The position numbers were made by a program, and so were the translations under genes. A stretch of 64,000 nt of DNA from Isoetes taiwanensis (taxonomy: Eukaryota > Streptophyta > Lycopodiopsida > Isoetales > Isoetaceae): positions 10,558,134-10,622,133 of the forward strand of contig JAJEKV010000028.1 in assembly GCA_021234155.1 (NCBI GenBank). Direction: 5' to 3'. Of this stretch, positions 21,513 to 32,122 are shown piece by piece. Positions within the stretch are counted from its first letter, which is position 1, and each line of letters opens with the position of its first letter. The notes under the pieces are model-generated. The model worked only from the letters and a program-made list of their open reading frames with translations. It searched no databases and was not told the DNA's origin.

Positions 21513-21752
21513 ATGGATTATTCGCCTACTCCTGTGCACCACATCGAGGCGATCAAGTGCTCAATGAGCTACAATGATCTTGTCGGTTGCCAAATAAGGG
21601 GTATTCTTCTTGATCCCTACCTGCAATCCAAAGCTAATGATGCTGAGATTCGTTGCCCCGGGCTAACTTGTGTTATGATCCATCTTAGGCTTCCTGAGTG
21701 CAATAGCTATGCGATAAATGGGATCACCTCAGCAGGTGTTGATGATGAGTGA
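21513..21752 (+). CDS. small unrecognised protein, 79 aa
   Basis: Single exon from ATG 21513 to TGA 21750-21752. The product starts MDYSPTPVHHIEAIKCSMSY, has LDPYLQSKANDAEIRCPGLT in the centre and ends AINGITSAGVDDE. There are four cysteines and no signal peptide or membrane segment. The ATG downstream of the TATA box is preferred; the longer open frame begins inside the TATA box. Against copy 1, differences cluster in the first 15 codons and in LRLPECNSYAING, while the centre is nearly unchanged. Real expression is supported only by the preserved promoter and frame. Confidence 0.6.
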   Translation: MDYSPTPVHHIEAIKCSMSYNDLVGCQIRGILLDPYLQSKANDAEIRCPGLTCVMIHLRLPECNSYAINGITSAGVDDE

Positions 21753-21890
21753 ATCACCTATTCAACAATCATAGTGTAGCGATGTTCTGGCATATAAGAT
21801 ACAAGGCGATGGTGCGGCGGCGTTGCCGCTGCTATAGTTCGAAGGTTTTTTTTTTTTTTTTTGGGGGGGTTGATGTGAGTGATATGTTAG

Positions 21891-22157
21891 ATAAAGGATG
21901 ATAAAGAGTTATTTAGTGTAAATAAGATAAGAGTGTTGTTGGTAAAATTTAAAGATCGATGATATTTATTTATTGACCTTCAATATGATGTCCCTGAATT
22001 TGTTATTGAATTCGAATTCAATAAAGGATGATAAAGAGTTATTTAGTGTAAATAAGATAAGAGTGGTGTTGGTAAAATTTAAAGATCAATGATAATTATC
22101 TATTGATTTTTTCAATAGCTATGATGTCCCTGAATTTGTTATTGAATTCGAATTCAT
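21891..22157. repeat. 130-bp tandem duplication
   Basis: ATAAAGGATGATAAAGAGTT through GTCCCTGAATTTGTTATTGA and ATTCGAATTCA occurs at 21891 and 22021. The second copy has an 8-base insertion (TTTTTTCAATAGC region). A T run precedes it at 21846-21862. Confidence 0.9.
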
Positions 22158-22159
22158 GT

Positions 22160-23345
22160 TTTTAAGAATTATAAATGTCAGAAATTGAAGCAAGAGAAAA
22201 AATGCCTACTAAATAGGTCATTTATGTGTTAATTCGTCTCTCACAATTGTGATGTTTTGAGCTAATCCAGTTCTTGCATGTATATGATGTCATCTTCTTG
22301 CTTTCCATTATGTGGCTTATGGGGTCTAAGAATAGGATTGATAAGAGCTTTGAGTTTTTACACAGGCCCCACATTTAAATCTAGGCCACAAACTAACAGT
22401 GGATTTTGTTCCGGCACAAAAGAAAATCCGTTAAACAAAATTTGCTTTCAAATTTTAGTTCGCCTGTGTTTGAGCTGGGTAACCAATTTTGCATGTCAAA
22501 TGTAGACATTGGCAGAGTAAAGCGGTCGGATTTTTCAATGTCTTGAAGCCCCTGTGGCTTAAATACCCGGCATTTTGAACCCTCCCTGTGTAAAAAGGAT
22601 ATTTCTTTTCTTTAAATTTCGTTTGAATCTAAGATTTAGAGCTTGCTTACACGAAAACAGCAAGCTTTTAAGCTTAATCGCAGTTTAGGGCTTAGTTTTA
22701 TTACAGTTCGATCTGCCTGTGCATAAAAATTAGAGTAACGCGGATAAAAATTAGGCCAATCGGTAGTAGCTGCAATCTGGGAGGCCTCGGCCGTACTATT
22801 GAGCTCGATTCTTTGACTCACGGGACCCTGACCAATTGGCCTTATGAAATTATTTGCAGCTGACCAATTTTTTGAGGCGAGCATCCATTCTCAGTCTTAA
22901 GTAACTAGTACCTAGCCATATCGAATTGCGAGCTGCTATAAGGATTGAGCATACTAGATCGCAGAGTTCAATTTACAAATCTGAGCCGCGCTAACTCAGA
23001 TTTAGCTTTTGCAAGGTAAAATTGCTTGAGAAGCTCATCATTTCAGAACTGAGTTCTAATTAGCATTTGCGTGCTTCAGATGCTTCATATCTGATACTGG
23101 AAATCTTGAATTTGGAGTATTCAGGCTCTGACAATCGGCAAATATCCTATAAAACAGAATAGCGTGGTAGTAGCAGCAGCCCAAAACCTTAAGGACTGAA
23201 GGGCGTTCATAAAGCGGAACAAACTTGACATATGAAGAAGAAGCAAATTCGATCCGTCGTGTCCTAGGTTTGCGCGCTTCAAATCCCTGTGGAAATCAAC
23301 AGAGCGACTATGGCGTGCATCAAGCGCCAAGCAGAGGGACTAAAT
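22160..23345. other. no gene seen
   Basis: Moderate GC sequence with isolated short frames; no family pattern or good splice pairs. GTTTAGGGCTTAG at 22684 resembles a telo-box. Confidence 0.45.
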
Positions 23346-23548
23346 TGCCCTATTTGTCTAAATAAATCCTGGCCCTCTATCCCAATCTGACTTGCTGATG
23401 TGGATTTTTTTGCCCCTGTACACATCTTTTTTTTGCTCCCACAATTTATATGATGGAGATAGTAATGCATAAGAGCACTTGTATGAATCTGAAAAATGCA
23501 GAGAGTAATAAAAAATAACTATCTTAATGTACCTTGAAGACTCAAGTT

Positions 23549-25937
23549 TCATCTCCGTCCTCTGAGGCCTCTTTAGCCAATAGTTCCTGCACCTAGATTC
23601 CTACGCTAGCGGGGATCACAACCAATAATGGCTTTGGTTCAACTAACCAAGCATAGTCTATCGTTTTGAGAGGTTGATAGCATGGTCTGTCATTAGGATT
23701 CGGCCGCCACTTTTTATGCCAGCAGTCCCGATACTGTTGAGCGTATACGGTACCTTTCCTAGCCACAGGCTCCCACCAAGACACAAAACCTCATTATAAT
23801 GAGGGGCAGTGGGGTCTTGTATAGGATCCTCCTCTGCATAGGCTACCCATGTAGGACATGCATCTGCCGGCCTTACAAGCAGAAACATACCTTTCTGTAC
23901 ATCTTGATATGGGTCGAATATTTCCACTGCATTCTTGGGTTTATCCTTAGCAGGTCCGACAAAGGCAGTTGGAGCGTCGTATCGATCGACCTGAATAGAT
24001 TCAGGCTCGTCAAGCACAACTTGCCTTGTTCGAGGCCAGAAGTTCTGAATTTCTGCATTGCCCGGGGGTACTTCACCTAGCACACGCATCACTTCGCACT
24101 AGTAGTCTATGACCTCGTTCATGTAGGTATTGGACCACGAGTTCACACCAGCCCTGGAGATATTAGCCCAATGCACCATGTACTTCGCAATGGACGACCT
24201 CAATGCTCCTATGTCCTTGAGGCTTGCATATGGCTTGACAGTCTTGGGCGAGCCAATCGGTATCTTTGGCAAACCATTGTCATCTGCTTTCCACATCCGA
24301 ATACCCTTTTCTGGCAACCATTCTCTATGACCAGGTCTCATCTTGTAATACATTACTGGCCACCCATCATTCATGCAGAACTTAAACAATAAGGGCTCCA
24401 AGTGACCAACCAAATGGTCCTTCTTATCAGGAATGTATCCTTCTACGAAACTCTTCCAATCGGGAACCTCGGTAACAAGGTATGGTGTCGGTGCCTTTGT
24501 GCTACATTCTCGGAAGAGTTGCATTAGTTCTGGAATAGTTAGAGCATCCGACCTGTGCATTAATGTTGAATAGTTACCGAATAGTGCATCAATGTCATCA
24601 TGAGTGTGGCCTACATCATGAAGCCAAGCTGTATTTGATCAAAAACACCCAGCCACACAAGATAGGATAGATAAGAGAAAAGATATCTGTTCTTGTTCTG
24701 CCCCGCGCAGTTGTCTAGTTGCAAGTAGAGCCGTCTAGGTAACCTCTTAAGGTGCGCTGGTTGCTTAGGAGGTGCTACAAAGTCTTGCCCAGTGTAATTG
24801 TTTTTTTTAGTCCTCAATCCCGCACTGTTGAGGAGTGTGGTTCCCCCCAGGCCGATCTTCTTCTCTCAAATGGCCCCAATTATCTTCGGAAGTATCCTCC
24901 AGTGTTTTGATAGCATGATTCAAGGAACCAACATGAAAATTTGAATCATCCTTCCAAAGGTCGAGTGAGAAATGTCCTAAGGCACCTGTGCCGTGGCCAT
25001 GCATCAGTGCACCAGTCACGCTAACTTTCAAGCATTCACCTCTCCATACCGATTTTGCTAATTTCTCCAGTCTTGGAATCATAGTCTGTTTTGGTCCATC
25101 TTATCATGTATGATAGTGAGCACCTGATCCGGTGATCGATGGGACAGAGCTCTCCATGACCAGTACAAGCTTCTACAAGAGATCTGGGCAGTCATGTGTG
25201 CCTTCCTTTCAATCTGCAATTCTCTTCTCTCCCGTGGATCTCTCGTCTTAGCCATTTTCTCTTTTGTTACAATACAGGTATTGCACTTGAAGAAAGCTAT
25301 CCTCTTTGCTATTGCAACCTCTGCGTGATTTAGCTTCCACCCACGTGAGAATGAAGAATGAGAGACGTGCTTGCCTGTCATCTCCATCACAGGCGTCCAC
25401 CTCATGAAGAATGTCTTTTTTGGTTAGGACAGAGGGGAGTCTCTTCACATTCAATCTCACCCCTTCAGTAGTGATTTTCGATCTGTGGGGCATCGTCTCA
25501 GCATTCTCATCTATGTGCATAGACAGCACGGCCTTTCCTGCTAGAGTGTGAGGCCTCGGCTTTTTCGAGCCCGTGTTACCATGTTCAGCAACTCTGTGAC
25601 CAGCAAGGAAAAGTCTTCGCCACTTATAGAAAGTGGACATTGGAATACCATAGGCTATATGCCATGCTTTCAAGCATATCTGCTTGTTATTTAGCATGAG
25701 CTTCTGGACCTGTCCGTTCTCTGAACAAACGTCTAACATGTTAAAAACAAATGTGGTCCTGTCTGAAGCACTCAAGTTCCAATAGAAACTACGCATGCAC
25801 CTAATCTCGGCTGTGGAGAATCTTCGCATGCAACAAAGCGAAGATGTAAAGTCTAAAATGGAAGCTGCCGTGATCTTTCTCTCAGCTTTAGTGGCCACAG
25901 CAGGTGAACGTGGAGTCCGATTCACCATTCTGTACAT
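23549..25937 (-). pseudogene. transposase-like protein with DUF7869-type domain, frameshifted
   Basis: Minus-strand stretches follow one another collinearly: 25937-25248 (N-terminal, with FSTAEIRCMRSFYWNLSASD, a possible helix-turn-helix, IPMSTFYKWRRLFLAG), 25405-25079, 25082-24807 (HGHGTGALGHFSLDLWKDD), 24817-24611 with the core LYLQLDNCAGQNKNRYLFSY, then VGHTHDDIDALFGNYSTLMH near 24560-24615, and a C-terminal Trp-rich part (WWEPVARKGTVYAQQYRDCW). The order DNC.GQNKN...VGHTHDDID resembles the RNase-H-like core of DUF7869 proteins in plant and animal mobile elements (name from memory). Frameshifts near 25300, 25082, 24810, 24603 and 23790 and a TAG at 23595 inactivate it. The frame after TAG runs to TGA at about 23549. 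Confidence 0.7.
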
Positions 25938-25958
25938 CCTCTTGGGTGCTTTTCAACT

Positions 25959-26351
25959 TCAATTTGCATGGCATAGGGGTTCTGCTTCAATGATTGTCTC
26001 TTTCACTGTCTTTTTGAGTGTCGACACAGCAACATTGTCTACTAACACCAAAGCATTCGACCACCTCACCAAGTCGTGCAACTGTGGCATTTCAGCACAA
26101 GCTTGGCATCTCATTGACGGTCTTTCTGGCATAGGGCATAGCTTCATCAAGGTGGCAGCCAGGAAGTCATCACCTAATCTAGTATCAGCAACTGCCTGGT
26201 TAGGGTCAATAAAGATGATCACACCCAAGCCATAAGGCATATCACAGCATTCATGCAAAAGTGTGCAATTTCTCTCGAGAAGTTCTTCCCTAGAAATGCC
26301 TCCATCACGATGTAGTGAACCAAAGGGAGTCGTGGGATCCTCTAGCAACAA
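25959..26351 (-). pseudogene. unrecognised ORF of the same block
   Basis: 130 codons, minus strand: LLLEDPTTPFGSLHRDGGIS, then GLGVIIFIDPNQAVADTRLG and LHDLVRWSNALVLVDNVAVS. It continues in a shifted frame from the DUF8039-like stretch (an AAQIKELNW segment bridges 26385-26350). It may be the C-terminal half of the same protein. No family recognised. Confidence 0.5.
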
Positions 26352-26365
26352 CCAATTCAGCTCTT

Positions 26366-26692
26366 TTATCTGTGCAGCGGAGTGGAGACGGCAGTGTTAT
26401 TTTGAAGCCCAATTACATCTCTCTCGGGCCACAAAATAAAACTCCCTCTGGACTCTGCTAGAATTGAAATTTCGGGTTCCGGATAAGGCAACGGAATGCT
26501 CCCATCAAGAATGACTTCCACAGACACTATAGCGAACCCCTCGGGCAAGGGCAAGTTATGGTGCTTTGTGAAGTGTAGACGAGCCTCCCCCACCTTGGTT
26601 CCATTGAATATAATAGACCTCAATTCGTCCATCCTGACATAAAAACATAATGGAATGCTGTAAGAAATCGCCGTGGCGATTTTGTGGAGCAC
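26366..26692 (-). pseudogene. DUF8039-like ORF
   Basis: The stretch GTKVGEARL, PLPEGFAIVSVEVILDGSIP, PYPEPEISILAESRGSFILW and PERDVI has the layout of the DUF8039-type domain of plant mobile-element proteins (G.....P.G...V.V..V......LP.P..E...L..A.G.FI.WP...I; domain name from memory). It lies upstream of the transposase-like gene on the same strand and shifts frame at its end (about 26370) into the next ORF. Confidence 0.5.
26667..26680. repeat. palindrome ATCGCCGTGGCGAT
   Basis: 6-bp arms ATCGCC / GGCGAT with a 2-base centre; first member of the palindrome family of this region. Confidence 0.8.
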
Positions 26693-26749
26693 TATGTACC
26701 AACCTAAAGGTGGGGCAAGTCAACGTACCTTGAAAATGCTGCACAATTA

Positions 26750-26862
26750 CGCGGCCGCGATCCGGTTCAGCACTCACGGTCCGCAGTAGGGGCACATACT
26801 CACGGTCCAGTAAGAGCCAGGTACTCCAAGACTGCTGCGCTAGATCGCGACCGTCGCGATCT
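26750..26862. repeat. two palindromes: CGCGGCCGCG and AGATCGCGAC-C-GTCGCGATCT halves
   Basis: CGCGGCCGCG at 26750-26759 is followed by ATCCGGTTCAGC. The second, at 26842-26862, has perfect 10-base arms AGATCGCGAC and GTCGCGATCT around one C, followed by GGTTGAGC. The similar downstream words suggest duplication. ACTCACGGTCC also occurs twice between them. Confidence 0.85.
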
Positions 26863-26878
26863 GGTTGAGCAGACGGAA

Positions 26879-26962
26879 GGTCCCGATATGCTGCAAGTTC
26901 CTAACTTCTGTACCAAAAATTAGGAGTTTTTAAAAAGGTCCCGATATGCTGCAAGTTCTCTA
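26879..26962. repeat. 22-bp direct repeat
   Basis: AAGGTCCCGATATGCTGCAA (then GTTC) at 26877 and again at 26936, separated by about 37 bases. Confidence 0.85.
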
Positions 26963-27045
26963 ACAGCATCAAGCAACGTGCATTTCCTTTATGCAGCAAC
27001 GGGCATTTCAAGCATGCAGCAAAACAGTTCATACAAAAGCAACAG

Positions 27046-27330
27046 ACCTATCAAATTCATGCAACAATCATGCAGTAGATTACCAGAACGTCCCAAAAAC
27101 TACAAGAAAGCATCAGTAGAATGGAATTATTATAGACAGACCTATTAAAGGCATATAACAATTCATGTAATAGAACAATGCAATCGAAGGGAAGTGACCT
27201 ATCAAATTCATGCAACAAATCATGCAGAAGAATACTACTGTCCCAAAAACAGCAAGAAAGCAACAGTAGGATGGAATAGTTATGCACAGACCCTATAAAG
27301 GCATACAACGATTCGAGGAACAGAATTTGA
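27046..27330. repeat. ~151-bp tandem duplication
   Basis: ACCTATCAAATTCATGCAAC, AATCATGCAG, GTCCCAAAAAC, CAAGAAAGCA.CAGTAG and AAAGGCATA.AAC occur in the same order from 27046 and from 27197. Confidence 0.85.
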
Positions 27331-27430
27331 ACAGCAAATTTTAACATGCATAGCAAATCCTAAGGTAGACAGCAGTTCTTGCATGTATTCGCCACTTATA
27401 TGTCGTTTAGCTGCTAGATTCTGGTGAGCG

Positions 27431-28055
27431 CCAGCAGCCGCCTCCCTTGCGCCTCTGTAGAATTCTCCCGAGCGCCTGAGCTAAAAATTCCCTATGAATT
27501 TGTTTGGAATGAATTGTTCCAAAGAGTGTGGCATGGGCGGGCAAATTCCTTTTCAAAATTCAAATCAATGTCGTCTTATTTGCGCCATAATTACATGCAC
27601 TATCCCTGTCGACATCTCTAACTACCTCACGTGCCGGGGCCTTTATGGTTTGTCGCAGTCATCGTACATTTTGTATAGAGCACATACTGACAGTCGTAGC
27701 CCGTCTTTATGACGGGGAAATTTTTGTCTGACGGGGAATATTTTTCCGCGCCTGTCTTAATGCTGGGGGCATTTCTGGCGGGGGCATTTATGACAGTTGC
27801 ATTTATGAATGATGGGGCATTTATGACAGGGCATTTACGACGGGTGCCGCTGGCATTTATGACAGGGCATTTATAACAGGCACCGCCGGCATTAAATGTG
27901 CACGTCATTATGACGGGCATTTATGACGGCCGTATTTATGACACGGATGCCTAAGTCCATTTCGCGAATTTTTGCCACTACAGTTTCCTTGCGCCTTCGA
28001 GTAATCCAGCGCCTTCCAAAAAATTTCAGCGCCTTCGCGAAAGTTTCTGCGCCAA
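27431..28055. repeat. minisatellite (GGGCATTTATGACAG) and AGCGCCTTC direct repeats
   Basis: From 27690 to 27950 the unit GGGCATTTATGACAGG recurs about ten times with variants (GGCATTTACGACGGG, GGCATTTATAACAGG). On either side, (A/T)GCGCCT(T/C) occurs at about 27448, 27470, 27979, 28008, 28029 and 28048. Clustered short repeats in a spacer between divergent genes resemble protein-binding arrays of mobile elements; that role is inference. Confidence 0.75.
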
Positions 28056-28191
28056 CATGTCTTGATCAACCCTCCTTAAAGAAGGTATTTCCCGCACTTT
28101 TTTTTTAGCACTAGTCAATTCACACCATTAGCATCTTAGATTTTCAATCAAAAGAGCTCGACAGGATCGGCACCACGATGCTGTCGATCTC

Positions 28192-28510
28192 TATCTGTAT
28201 AAGTTTAAGGTTTATAGTGCTCTCAGAAGCGTTTAGTTATCTCAAGGATCGCCGCCGCGATTGTTGAGAACATAACACAGGGACATTCTTGTTTGCATTG
28301 CTTCCAAGGATCGCGGTCGCGTTCCTTGGAAGCACTTTTGTTTTAACATGTTTGCTTACCTATATCTGTATACGTTTGAGGTTTCAAGTGCCCTCACTAA
28401 TCGCGGCCGCGATTTCGCTGAGGGGTTTATTTATAACAAGTAGCATATAGTTGTCTAAAGGATCGCGGTCGCGTTCCTTGGAGGCAATTTTGTATTAAGA
28501 TGTTTGTTAA
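28192..28510. repeat. ~170-bp tandem unit, each with two hairpins
   Basis: Unit 1 starts TATCTGTATAAGTTTAAGGT at 28192 and unit 2 TATCTGTATACGTTTGAGGT at 28363. Unit 1 contains ATCGCCGCCGCGAT (28248-28261) and a 26-base hairpin (28304-28329, arms CCAAGGATCGCG / CGCGTTCCTTGG, one mismatch). Unit 2 contains the perfect AATCGCGGCCGCGATT (28399-28414) and the same hairpin again (about 28457-28481). Unit 2 ends at AAGATGTTTGTTAAC, so the apparent start codon at 28500 lies in repeated sequence. Confidence 0.85.
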
Positions 28511-31500
28511 CTTAAATTTAGCTAAACATAAAAGCCAAGACAATGTCCTTAACCTTTTTAATGATCTTCATGCAGCACTTGACCTCTTTCGAGGGCCAAA
28601 TGTTGAACCCATGCGCATAGTAACTCCCGACAAAAGTCGGAAGTGGTGCATGGAAATTGCCCAGGCAATACCACATATCAAAGGGGACCGCAGGAAGGAC
28701 CTCTGCCTCTTCTTCAGGACAGGAAAGGGGCCAGATGACTTTGAACAGTTGGGCATCATCGTTGCCATGTGGGAGGGTACGAAGAATAATGTGCAGGATG
28801 CTATTATATATAGCGTGGAGGACACGCTGCAGCTGCAGTTTGTGGAGTACATCCTGCGATGGCAGAACTATGACTCTAGCATCATGGTCGCAAGCAAACA
28901 GAACAAGTCGACTAGTGGCAAGGGTGTGCCAACGAGTGCAAAGGGGTATGGTTGGATTCTGCCATCATATGATTCTTTGTCTCTCTCTGGTATCAAGTGC
29001 AACAGAGACCTTCTTGTGGGCTTCAGCAAGTGCAGAAAGGGGTTGTCGGTAGATAAGAAGCCTCCTTCTTGTGCCTTAAAGGCTACTAAAGACAACAAGT
29101 TACCCTCACGTATGGATACAAATTGGTTGCGTGCAGTTGCTAAAAAAAGGACTGTTGTTCCATTGGCTGCAGTTGGTGAATCATCTGCACCGAAAGATCC
29201 AGTAGTGACTTCCTCTAGTAATCCAACTTCTTCAGTAGTTGTAAATCCTACTGCTCCGAAATTGCTCATGCCTCCCCCTATAGTAGATTCTAGTGAAAAG
29301 GAAGAACCAAAAGGAAGACACATACTTTTAAGATTAAACTTCAGAAGTTAAATACAGATGATAAGAGCCAGCCTTCTACATCATCTACGCCTACCTCATC
29401 AGGTGTCCCAACAGCCACTTCAACTGCAATAACTTTGCCTTCTGCTACTCGTATACCTGAGGAACTGAAGTTCAACCCTGCTGAGGAAAAAAAACTTGCA
29501 GAACAGACAGCAAAAAAACTCGAAGAGTTTAAAATTTTTTATCCAATGGGGGTGAATTGGTTCACAAAAGTAAGTATCTTCGACTGCGAGATAGCTCCAG
29601 CAACAATGACGCACAGATTCCGATCTAACGATCACGTGCAAACGCTAATAAGGAGCTTCAAGAAGTGCCCTGTTGTGCCTTTTGACCCCATCACAAAGTA
29701 AGTACTTTGTATACATACATTAATGTTATATATTAAAATACTAAATTACTTTCTTTCGCAGGAAAATAATTACTTGGTCGAGGCCTGAGGAGCTTGACAA
29801 CAAAAAATTCTACATTATTTCTGGAAACCACAGCATATTTACTGCTCAGATCCTTTGCTCTGTGATGGGCAGCGTTGAGCAACGCCTGGAGTTTGCTAAA
29901 GTTTATGCCAAAAGAAGAACGCGGGTGCTCAATGGAAACCTGTCCAACAGCGAGTACATTCAATTATCTCTTCAATGCAACGACATAATTGCAGACACTG
30001 TGTACAGAGAGCCACTAGTGGAGAAGCTTCAATAACTGCGTAATCAACACAAGGCTTTCGGTTGCCCTCCACAAGGACCAATGGGCACAGCAATAACATC
30101 AGCTTGGAAGGTAAGCCTATTCACTTTTTACTGAAGCAGATCGCGATTGCGATCCTAACCAGCATTTTATTACAGGATTTTGTTGAAGTGGCGACCACTA
30201 CATTGAAGGTCAAAGAACTTAAAGACGAAAAGCAGTTTCTGTTTATGCACGACGAACCATAGGCAAAGTTCATGGAGGTTGTAAATAAGTGGGCAGGATG
30301 GAAGCTATCAGATGATCATGGTGAAATGCTAGACAAGCCAACAAAAGATTTTTTCAATAAAACATTTCTCAGGTACCTTCGTGGCATGAATAATGCGGAG
30401 GTAGCCCAACTTATGGACAAGATTCTGGTGGGAAAGACATTTTTGAAGGTGCAACCTGGATATACCGACAGACATGACTGCAAGGAGAGGGCCTTAGACC
30501 TTAGAACTCTGACCTTAATGCACCGTGAGGTGCTATCATATGCCAATTGCTTGTTAGATAAACAATACGGCAGCATGGAGGAGCTTGTAGCACTCTTCCC
30601 TGAGCTCAATGAACAGAGGCTACTTGATATAGCAGGTATGGATTTTGATTATATCAAGGCCAACTATAACGAGGATCATGTCCAGGGAAATCTTCCGAGT
30701 GTTTTCTTAGAAGCTATTACAGCTATACTCAAACCAGATGAAGCAAGGAAACTGAAAGAAAAGAGAAACATTGTGCAAGCAGTAACAAAATCTGGCATTC
30801 TTGTGCGGGGGCAAGTAACAGAAAATGCCACAATGGTTTTTATTGACATGCGCAGTTTCAACACTGTCTGGGAAGTTAAAAAGTACACGGATGTATTCAG
30901 CAGGATTACAAGCATGACAACTGCAAAGGTGTATCACATCGTCATGTTCTTGAGATCTGTCCACTTGCCAAACTGCTTGTACAGCCAAAGTCAGATCCAG
31001 GGGAGTTCACATGTCTCCACGGGTGCTTATGAAGAACATGGCTGGGTTAGCAAGAAAATGGTTAAGGAATTTCAGTATTTCGTCACCCATGTAACGATCA
31101 ATAGAAGTGAGGCGCGTATCTTGCCTGTGCAGCCCAGGTTGGAGATGCATCTAACTCAGGGGACCAATGCACCCAGAGGCACACCTCTTCCAAAATATCC
31201 AATTACAGGTAATGAGGAGGTGGACGCGAAAACCAAGAAAAAGTATCAGAAATACTTCAGAGGTAAGCCCAAGTTCTCATGGGCAGCTATGGAAGGAGAC
31301 TTCGTTCTTAAAGGCCAGGCTAAAACGTCATATATTTACGCCATGGTCAAGGAGTTGGTTCCCGAAAACGGTGCTGTTCTTGACTTCTTCTCCGCGAGGA
31401 CAGCTTCTAGAGTGGCTCTGATGCAAGGGAAACGTAGCATTTCCTTTGAGTATGACGACAAGGTGTGCAGGTTTTTGAGATCCTTCTTCGAGACATTAGA

Positions 31501-32122
31501 GAAAATGGCAAGGCCTAAGTGTGAAGAAGAAGAAGAAGAAGAAGAAGAAATTCACAAAGAAGTCCTTAACGGTGCAGAGGTGCCGGACCTCAAAATAACT
31601 CAGGAGACCGATCTGAGTAAAATGGACGAGATTCTGGATCAGTTAGATCAGAAAGGCTTTGAACAGAGGCTACAGGAAACTCGGGCTTTGCTAGAGAAGA
31701 CGGAAAAGGACTCGGTTGCACTCGATCATACATTCGAAAAGCTCGAGGTACTGAACCAGAAATTTGAAAGTGCATTGCCATTAATAACTGGTATGCTCAA
31801 CAAATAATCTACCCAGTTTGCATACTTGGGTACGTCTGAATCCGACTCTCAGACTGAAGACCCAGAAAACATCGAAGGAAGAAAGAGAAGGAAATTAATG
31901 GGCACGTCTGGATTCTCTAGTGATCTACAGGAGCAATTGACAGATACACAGTGCTCAGGGCGTGTGCAGGATATTGCCAATGCAATGAACGTAGAGATCC
32001 CTTCAATTACAGGATATTCCAAAATGAATCTCTCACAGACCCTTGCGTTAGGAAAGGAACATGCAAATAGAATGGCCAAGGAACTTGGCATTACTCCAGA
32101 TTCTGTGAAAGAGACTCAATAG
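28500..32122 (+). pseudogene. ParB/Srx-domain plus amino-methyltransferase-like protein
   Basis: Reconstructed layout: 28500-29351, a frameshift near 29310-29350, a Ser/Thr/Pro linker, then PMGVNWFTKVSIFDCEIAP. A ParB/Srx-like domain spans 29560-30000: HRFRSNDHVQTLI, RPEELDNKKFYIISGNHSIF with a GNHS box like ParB's G-E/N-H/R-R. Introns are at 29698-29761 and 30111-30175 (GT-AG, 64 and 65 bases). The C-terminal half (30300-31500) resembles permuted N4/N6 amino-methyltransferases: VFIDMRSF sits where DPPY is expected, and AVLDFFSARTASRVALMQGK then RSISFEYDD where D-F-GSGTT and the acidic turn are expected. A Glu run (31519-31548) and a coiled coil follow. In-frame stops at 30033 (TAA), 30260 (TAG) and 31805 (TAA) are each one C-to-T change from CAA/CAG, and the frame continues after each to 32122. 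Non-functional as it stands; the start is uncertain. Confidence 0.6.
30139..30154. repeat. intronic palindrome GATCGC-GATT-GCGATC
   Basis: Perfect 6-base arms inside the 65-base intron at 30111-30175, same family as the spacer palindromes. Confidence 0.8.

Larger units (their letters stand above)
20653..21775. repeat. ~635-bp tandem duplication containing promoter and small gene
   Basis: Unit 1 (20653 to about 21283) and unit 2 (about 21284-21775) share upstream sequence (CTCAAGCACAA, CAAGATACATGA, TGTACATGATACTTGTACA, CAATAATGGC.CTACAATGTA), the TATA box and the coding part. Upstream sequence is as well conserved as the coding part, so regulatory sequence was copied with the gene. Confidence 0.9.

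Noticed and set aside
27627-27920. 97-codon minus-strand frame with repeated INA/VIN residues
   Set aside because: It is the translation of the GGGCATTTATGACAG minisatellite.
30316-30988. Minus-strand frames opposite the ParB-methyltransferase gene
   Set aside because: Complementary shadows of a coherent plus-strand frame that has domain matches.
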